Source of the DNA: Brachynemurus nebulosus
Taxonomy: Eukaryota > Arthropoda > Insecta > Neuroptera > Myrmeleontidae
Reading direction: 5' to 3'
Length of the DNA stretch: 64,000 nucleotides
Assembly (NCBI GenBank): GCA_035578155.1
Contig: JAPWDM010000005.1
Coordinates: 35,302,108-35,366,107 of the forward strand
Below the pieces are notes generated by a model, which searched no databases, had not been told where the DNA came from, and was given only the letters and a program-made list of their open reading frames with translations. This document shows, piece after piece, positions 60,970-64,000 of the stretch (position 1 is its first letter; every line of letters begins with the position of its first letter). Both the position numbers and the translations under genes were made by a program.

Positions 60970-61311
60970 AAGTACCCCTTTTCCATAAAAAATTCCCTTT
61001 ACTCAAACCTAAAAGGAGTGACTCCAATTGAAGAAAGAAGCCATCTAGTTTATTCAGTTCCTTGTTCGAGTTGTGGCTCTTCGTACATTGGTCAGACATC
61101 TAAGGCTCTCGAGTATCGCCTGAAACAACACAGGTGGGATTTGGGTAGGGGTGAATTACGCACAGGCTTAGCACAACACGCGTATAATTTGGACCATGTC
61201 TTCGAATTCCATAATACAAAGGTGCTACAATACGAAAAAAACTATAAAAAAAAGATTGAACCTGGAAACCCTATGGATTTTCTCAACGGAAAATGTAAAC
61301 AATCAAGTTGA
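60970..61311 (+). pseudogene. Penelope GIY-YIG endonuclease fragment, right copy
   Basis: The frame contains KYPFSIKNSLYSNLKG then ERSHLVYSVPCSSCG and SYIGQT. It is open where the left copy is shifted, but it shifts after KNYKKK because of an A-run of eight (left copy: seven) at 61246-61253, ending as PMDFLNGKCKQSS. The frame's apparent ATG at 60940 lies in the spacer, outside the copy, so it is not a true start. Confidence 0.8.
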
Positions 61312-61455
61312 AAATGACAATCTGACACTTTATAAACCCTTATGTCAAAATATTCAAAAACATAAACAAAAATAAATTTAAATATGCTATAAATAATATG
61401 CACTTACATAAACACATTATTATTATTCTCTATAAAACATAATAGATATGAAGTA

Positions 61456-61671
61456 TGTAACGCAAAATGACTGCAATTATTTCTTCGAAAATAAAACTAC
61501 AAATATCTGCTTCCAATGTCCGAAATAGACTCTTTTATTTTTATTCTTTTAGTTGCTAGGAAAACTAATCCAATAGTTATAATTTCAACTTTCATATTTC
61601 ACACGGCAATCTTGTATGAATTTACAAAATTAAGAAATTTACATTTTCACGGCAATCTTGTGCCCGGTACA
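61456..61671 (-). repeat. 3' LTR (minus-strand element)
   Basis: Plus-strand reading TGTAACGCAAAATGAC..TGTGCCCGGTACA. Near-identical to 63305-63518. Confidence 0.9.
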
Positions 61672-62093
61672 TACGCCCCCCATCGCAACAAAAATAAATT
61701 TTCCGAGCAACAATTAAAAAAAAAAAAAATTTTCTTTTGAGGAGAAAAGTTTCCAGGAAACAATTTTAACTGTATCCTGAATACATAAAAACTCCCCAAA
61801 ATACAATGCTAAATAATTACAATTCATGCAAATAATGAATTAAATATGAAAAAAAAATATATATATATATGTATATATATAGAATTAAAGTATAGATATG
61901 CATGCTCCATGATTCGGATGTTTTCTCTTTTTCCAGAAATTCTTCCAGAAAGTAGATATCCGAACCTGTAACAAAACAAATAAACCGCAGAAAACAATCC
62001 CAACAAAATATGTACATCAAAATATTTACAGACTTATTTTATATATACAGATAAATATTTACAAGCTTTTATGTAATTAAACATTACATAAAA

Positions 62094-62562
62094 TTAAATC
62101 ACATATGCCGTTTTTAATCGATCGATCGATACATTATCCAATCTATTATTTATTTTAAGCTTAAAATATTTATCTCCCCTTTCAATTACTTCAAAGAGTC
62201 CCAAATAATTAGGAGCCAGTGAAGATTTAACTCTATCGTCCCTAATATATACAAATTTGGCAGACGATAGATTCGCATCTACGAAACTTTTATTTTTATA
62301 AAATTTCGTAAAAAAATATTTTGTATTTTGAATGCTATTTGATAAAGCATTCGCAAAATCATATTGACTCAATTTATTATCATTTGAGTTACAATATGAT
62401 ATTAATTGGTATGGTAACCTTAATGGATTACCGTATAAAATTTATCAAGATAAGTAATTATAGTTGAAGCGTAACTATATCCTTTAAAGGAATAGCTTCA
62501 ACCCACCTTGAAAATCTACCAACGATTGATAGAATAAAGGTATAGGTCAAATTATGTCCAGC
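62094..62562 (-). pseudogene. Ty3/gypsy integrase remnant
   Basis: From 62435 to 62094 the minus strand is open and reads YGNPLRLPYQLI, then (after 62372) a stretch ending FVYIRDDRVKSSLAPNYLG, FEVIERGDKYFKL and VSIDRLKTAYV. This is the C-terminal integrase segment of Ty3/gypsy elements (YGxPLRLP, then VxIDRLKxA). Just upstream, in other frames, 62560-62478 gives IVGRFSRWVEAIPLKDI, the first part of the catalytic core. The core between IPLKDI and YGNPLR, with most catalytic residues, is deleted. Confidence 0.75.
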
Positions 62563-62700
62563 TGGATTGATGAAAATCTATCATCTGGTTCGATTATGGG
62601 CTTTAACCGTGCCAAATCGTGTCCAATAAATATGTTTTTCCAACATTTATCACATGATTCAACAACACGATTGATCATTTTGGCACAGTAAAAAAACTCC
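62563..62700 (-). pseudogene. Integrase N-terminal remnant
   Basis: Minus-strand reading gives a CDKCWK Cys-x2-Cys pair and, further on, ARLKPIIEPDDRFSSIQLDI, in the position and style of the segment between the integrase zinc finger and the catalytic core. Continuity with the core is lost by a frameshift. Confidence 0.5.
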
Positions 62701-62711
62701 ATACTAAATCT

Positions 62712-62832
62712 TTCTAGTCAGTGTTTGCCAGCAGCATGGCTTAATGCACTTTCCTGCGTGCATTCCATACTTTAAATGGTATGAACAAATTTTCTGATGA
62801 CCTTTTAAATTGAAAATTTTTTCAGTTTTTCA
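62712..62832 (-). pseudogene. gag C-terminal-like fragment
   Basis: Minus-strand reading includes CSYHLKYGMHAGKC followed by IKPCCW. Many arthropod gypsy elements end gag with a C.YH..FG..A..C..PC motif of this kind. It lies directly before the integrase remnant, so the whole protease-RT-RNase H part is missing. Confidence 0.5.
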
Positions 62833-63304
62833 TAATTTCCTTTCTTAACTTTGTTACTACGGAAATTATGATTTTCATTTGATTTTTTCAAATTAATTTT
62901 TAAATGACATTTATATTTTGTAAAATTTGATTAAATTTTTTAAGAAATCTAACATGTCATCAGCTGTTCCACCAAAGTCGTCAACAGGTAGTTTATTTAA
63001 TGCACACAAAAAAAGGCAAAACGTTTGCTGGCACATTATTTAAAAATATTTGTTCTCATCATTTGAAATGTTTTTTTATTACAAATAATAAATTTCTACA
63101 TCATTTTTATCAAACGGTGGCTTTTCATTTACAGAATCCGCCAATACCCGTTCTGATGTAGTTTAAAATTGAATATTTTGACTTGGCCGTGTCATTTTTG
63201 TTTTGCTTTGAAAACAAATATTTTTAAAAGCAAGGAATATATATAATAAATATAAAAAATAAGTGGTTAACGACTCACCAAAGCAAACGTCGGTTGGTCA
63301 CCAC

Positions 63305-63518
63305 TGTAACGCAAAATGACTCCAATTATTTCTTCGAAAATAAAACTACAAATATCTGCTTCCAATGTCCGAAATACTCTTTTATTTTTATTCTTTTAGT
63401 TGCTAGGAAAACTAAACCAATAGTTATAATTTCAACTTTCATATTTCACACGGCAATCTTGTATGAATTTACAAAATTAAGAAATTTACATTTTCACGGT
63501 AATCTTGTGCCCGGTACA
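63305..63518 (-). repeat. 5' LTR (minus-strand element)
   Basis: Same ends as the other LTR. It lacks the 2-bp GA present in the left copy after CCGAAATA. Confidence 0.9.
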
Positions 63519-63881
63519 AAGTACATCTGTGGACCTATTTTGTCTATTTCAATTTGTTGTTTGATTTTTTGCAATTTTGTTTTTTGATTTTTTGATTTTT
63601 TGATTTTTGATTTTTAATTCATTTCAATGTTTGACGTAATACTATTTTAAAAAACGTATTTTATTAGTTTTTCAACGATATAATTTTTTATTTTTTAAAA
63701 AATTTGTTTGTCTTAATTTAAATTTTTATTTTTTGACTGTAAAGATTGTGTATTTTTATCTTAATAACTATAATAATTTTTTCATTTTGATTTGTTTTTT
63801 AAAAGAAGTTGTAAGTATTTGATTTATTGTATTACCATTTATTATTTTAATATTATGTTTGTTTCTAATATTTTAAGATTA

Positions 63882-63924
63882 TGGCCTGAAGAAGAGATTT
63901 ATATTCTCGAAACGTACGTAGCCA
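63882..63924 (+). ncRNA. Hammerhead-ribozyme-like motif, right Penelope copy
   Basis: Core CTGAAGA at 63886-63892; one extra A; stem II 63894-63897 with 63905-63908; GAAA at 63909-63912; stem III C63913-G63918 and G63914-C63917 with a TA loop; U16.1/H17 as TA at 63919-63920; stem I TGGC (63882-63885) with GCCA (63921-63924). The pairings are visible in the sequence. The extra nucleotide and short stem I leave catalytic activity open. Confidence 0.45.
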
Positions 63925-64000
63925 ATAAAAAACAAAGAAAACTTTTTGATGTAACTTGGTGAGTAGAATAGCTGAGCGGGTTCTATGACACAGTAAAACC

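Larger units (their letters stand above)
59877..60970 (-). mobile_element. Penelope-like retroelement, left copy, 5'-truncated
   Basis: This minus-strand copy runs from its broken 5' side near 60970 to a 3' end at 59877. From 60802 leftward it is almost identical, in opposite orientation, to the right copy (60969-61455 joined to 63519-63962). The coding part is a GIY-YIG segment with a short upstream piece (60739-60960); about 520 bp of 3' non-coding sequence with the hammerhead-like motif follows. The 3' segment contains a string of AAAAATCAA-type words (60220-60290). Confidence 0.8.
61456..63518 (-). mobile_element. Ty3/gypsy-type LTR element, internally deleted
   Basis: Two direct repeats of 216 and 214 bp (61456-61671, 63305-63518) begin TG and end CA, and are flanked by the 5-bp target duplication AAGTA (61451-61455, 63519-63523). 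They differ by about three substitutions and one 2-bp indel. Coding remnants lie on the minus strand: a gag-like tail, then integrase pieces; protease, reverse transcriptase and RNase H are absent. On the minus strand a G-run (GATGGGGGGCGTA) precedes the 3' LTR as a polypurine tract, and TGGTGACC follows the 5' LTR, as a possible primer-binding site. The element is a deletion derivative that cannot move by itself. Confidence 0.85.
60969..63962 (+). mobile_element. Penelope-like retroelement, right copy, split by an LTR element
   Basis: The plus-strand copy is collinear with the inverse of the left copy. It covers 60969-61455, is interrupted by the LTR element, and resumes at 63519-63962. Similarity to the left copy stops at TTGGTGA (63962), which fixes the 3' end. 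Arms are nearly identical, so the two copies are of similar age or have exchanged sequence. Confidence 0.85.

Overview
The window reads as nuclear DNA of an insect. It is strongly AT-rich and gene-poor, with short eukaryotic-style introns, long TA microsatellites and a dense, layered set of transposable elements. The insect order cannot be settled from the sequence. No bacterial, organellar or rRNA/tRNA genes were seen.

Only one convincing host gene is present: a secreted leucine-rich-repeat protein at 41618-42775 (+), whose start codon follows a predicted 5'UTR splice acceptor. Two weaker host candidates are single exon-like stretches: 26485-26597, a 113-bp open block between splice-like sites, and 47547-47594, a possible signal-peptide first exon. 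At 51964-52468 there is a fairly well preserved pseudogene of a widespread insect 'HGERFHQD'-type protein, broken by one stop and one 1-nt frameshift.

The rest is mobile DNA. From left to right: a cut-off palindromic element (1-773); a THAP-domain 5' fragment (1716-2065), with an inverted sister at 48705-49062; a TIR MITE (2431-2664) with a relative at 23369-23972; a TTAA-flanked MITE with copies at 4.9, 11.7 and 56.7 kb; a 1.8-kb element whose two arms are mirrored arrays of about 125-bp units (6319-8135); a Tc1-like relic with TA target duplication (9516-10945); a hAT-like element holding a 168-bp hairpin (13528-14086); a TTAA MITE family at 14.6, 17.1, 19.2 and 27.8 kb; a family built from about 119-bp units at 4.0, 21.5, 22.4, 30.0 and 35.2 kb; a mariner-type MITE (31493-31713); a 3.3-kb TTAA composite (33551-36872); two adjacent foldback elements (39001-40247); a piggyBac-like MITE (43003-43263); and a 1.2-kb TIR transposon (43943-45170) that still carries a two-exon reading frame. 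Further right are a hAT MITE with an exact 8-bp target duplication (48020-48443), a GC-rich foldback element (50930-51520) and two foldback elements of about 1.1 kb (53337-54491, 55434-56530).

The most informative structure is at the right end (59877-63962). Two 5'-truncated Penelope-like retroelements lie head to head, both with GIY-YIG endonuclease remnants and hammerhead-ribozyme-like 3' motifs. The right copy was later split by a Ty3/gypsy-type LTR element (61456-63518) flanked by a 5-bp target duplication (AAGTA). The left copy preserves the empty site, so the order of events can be read directly.
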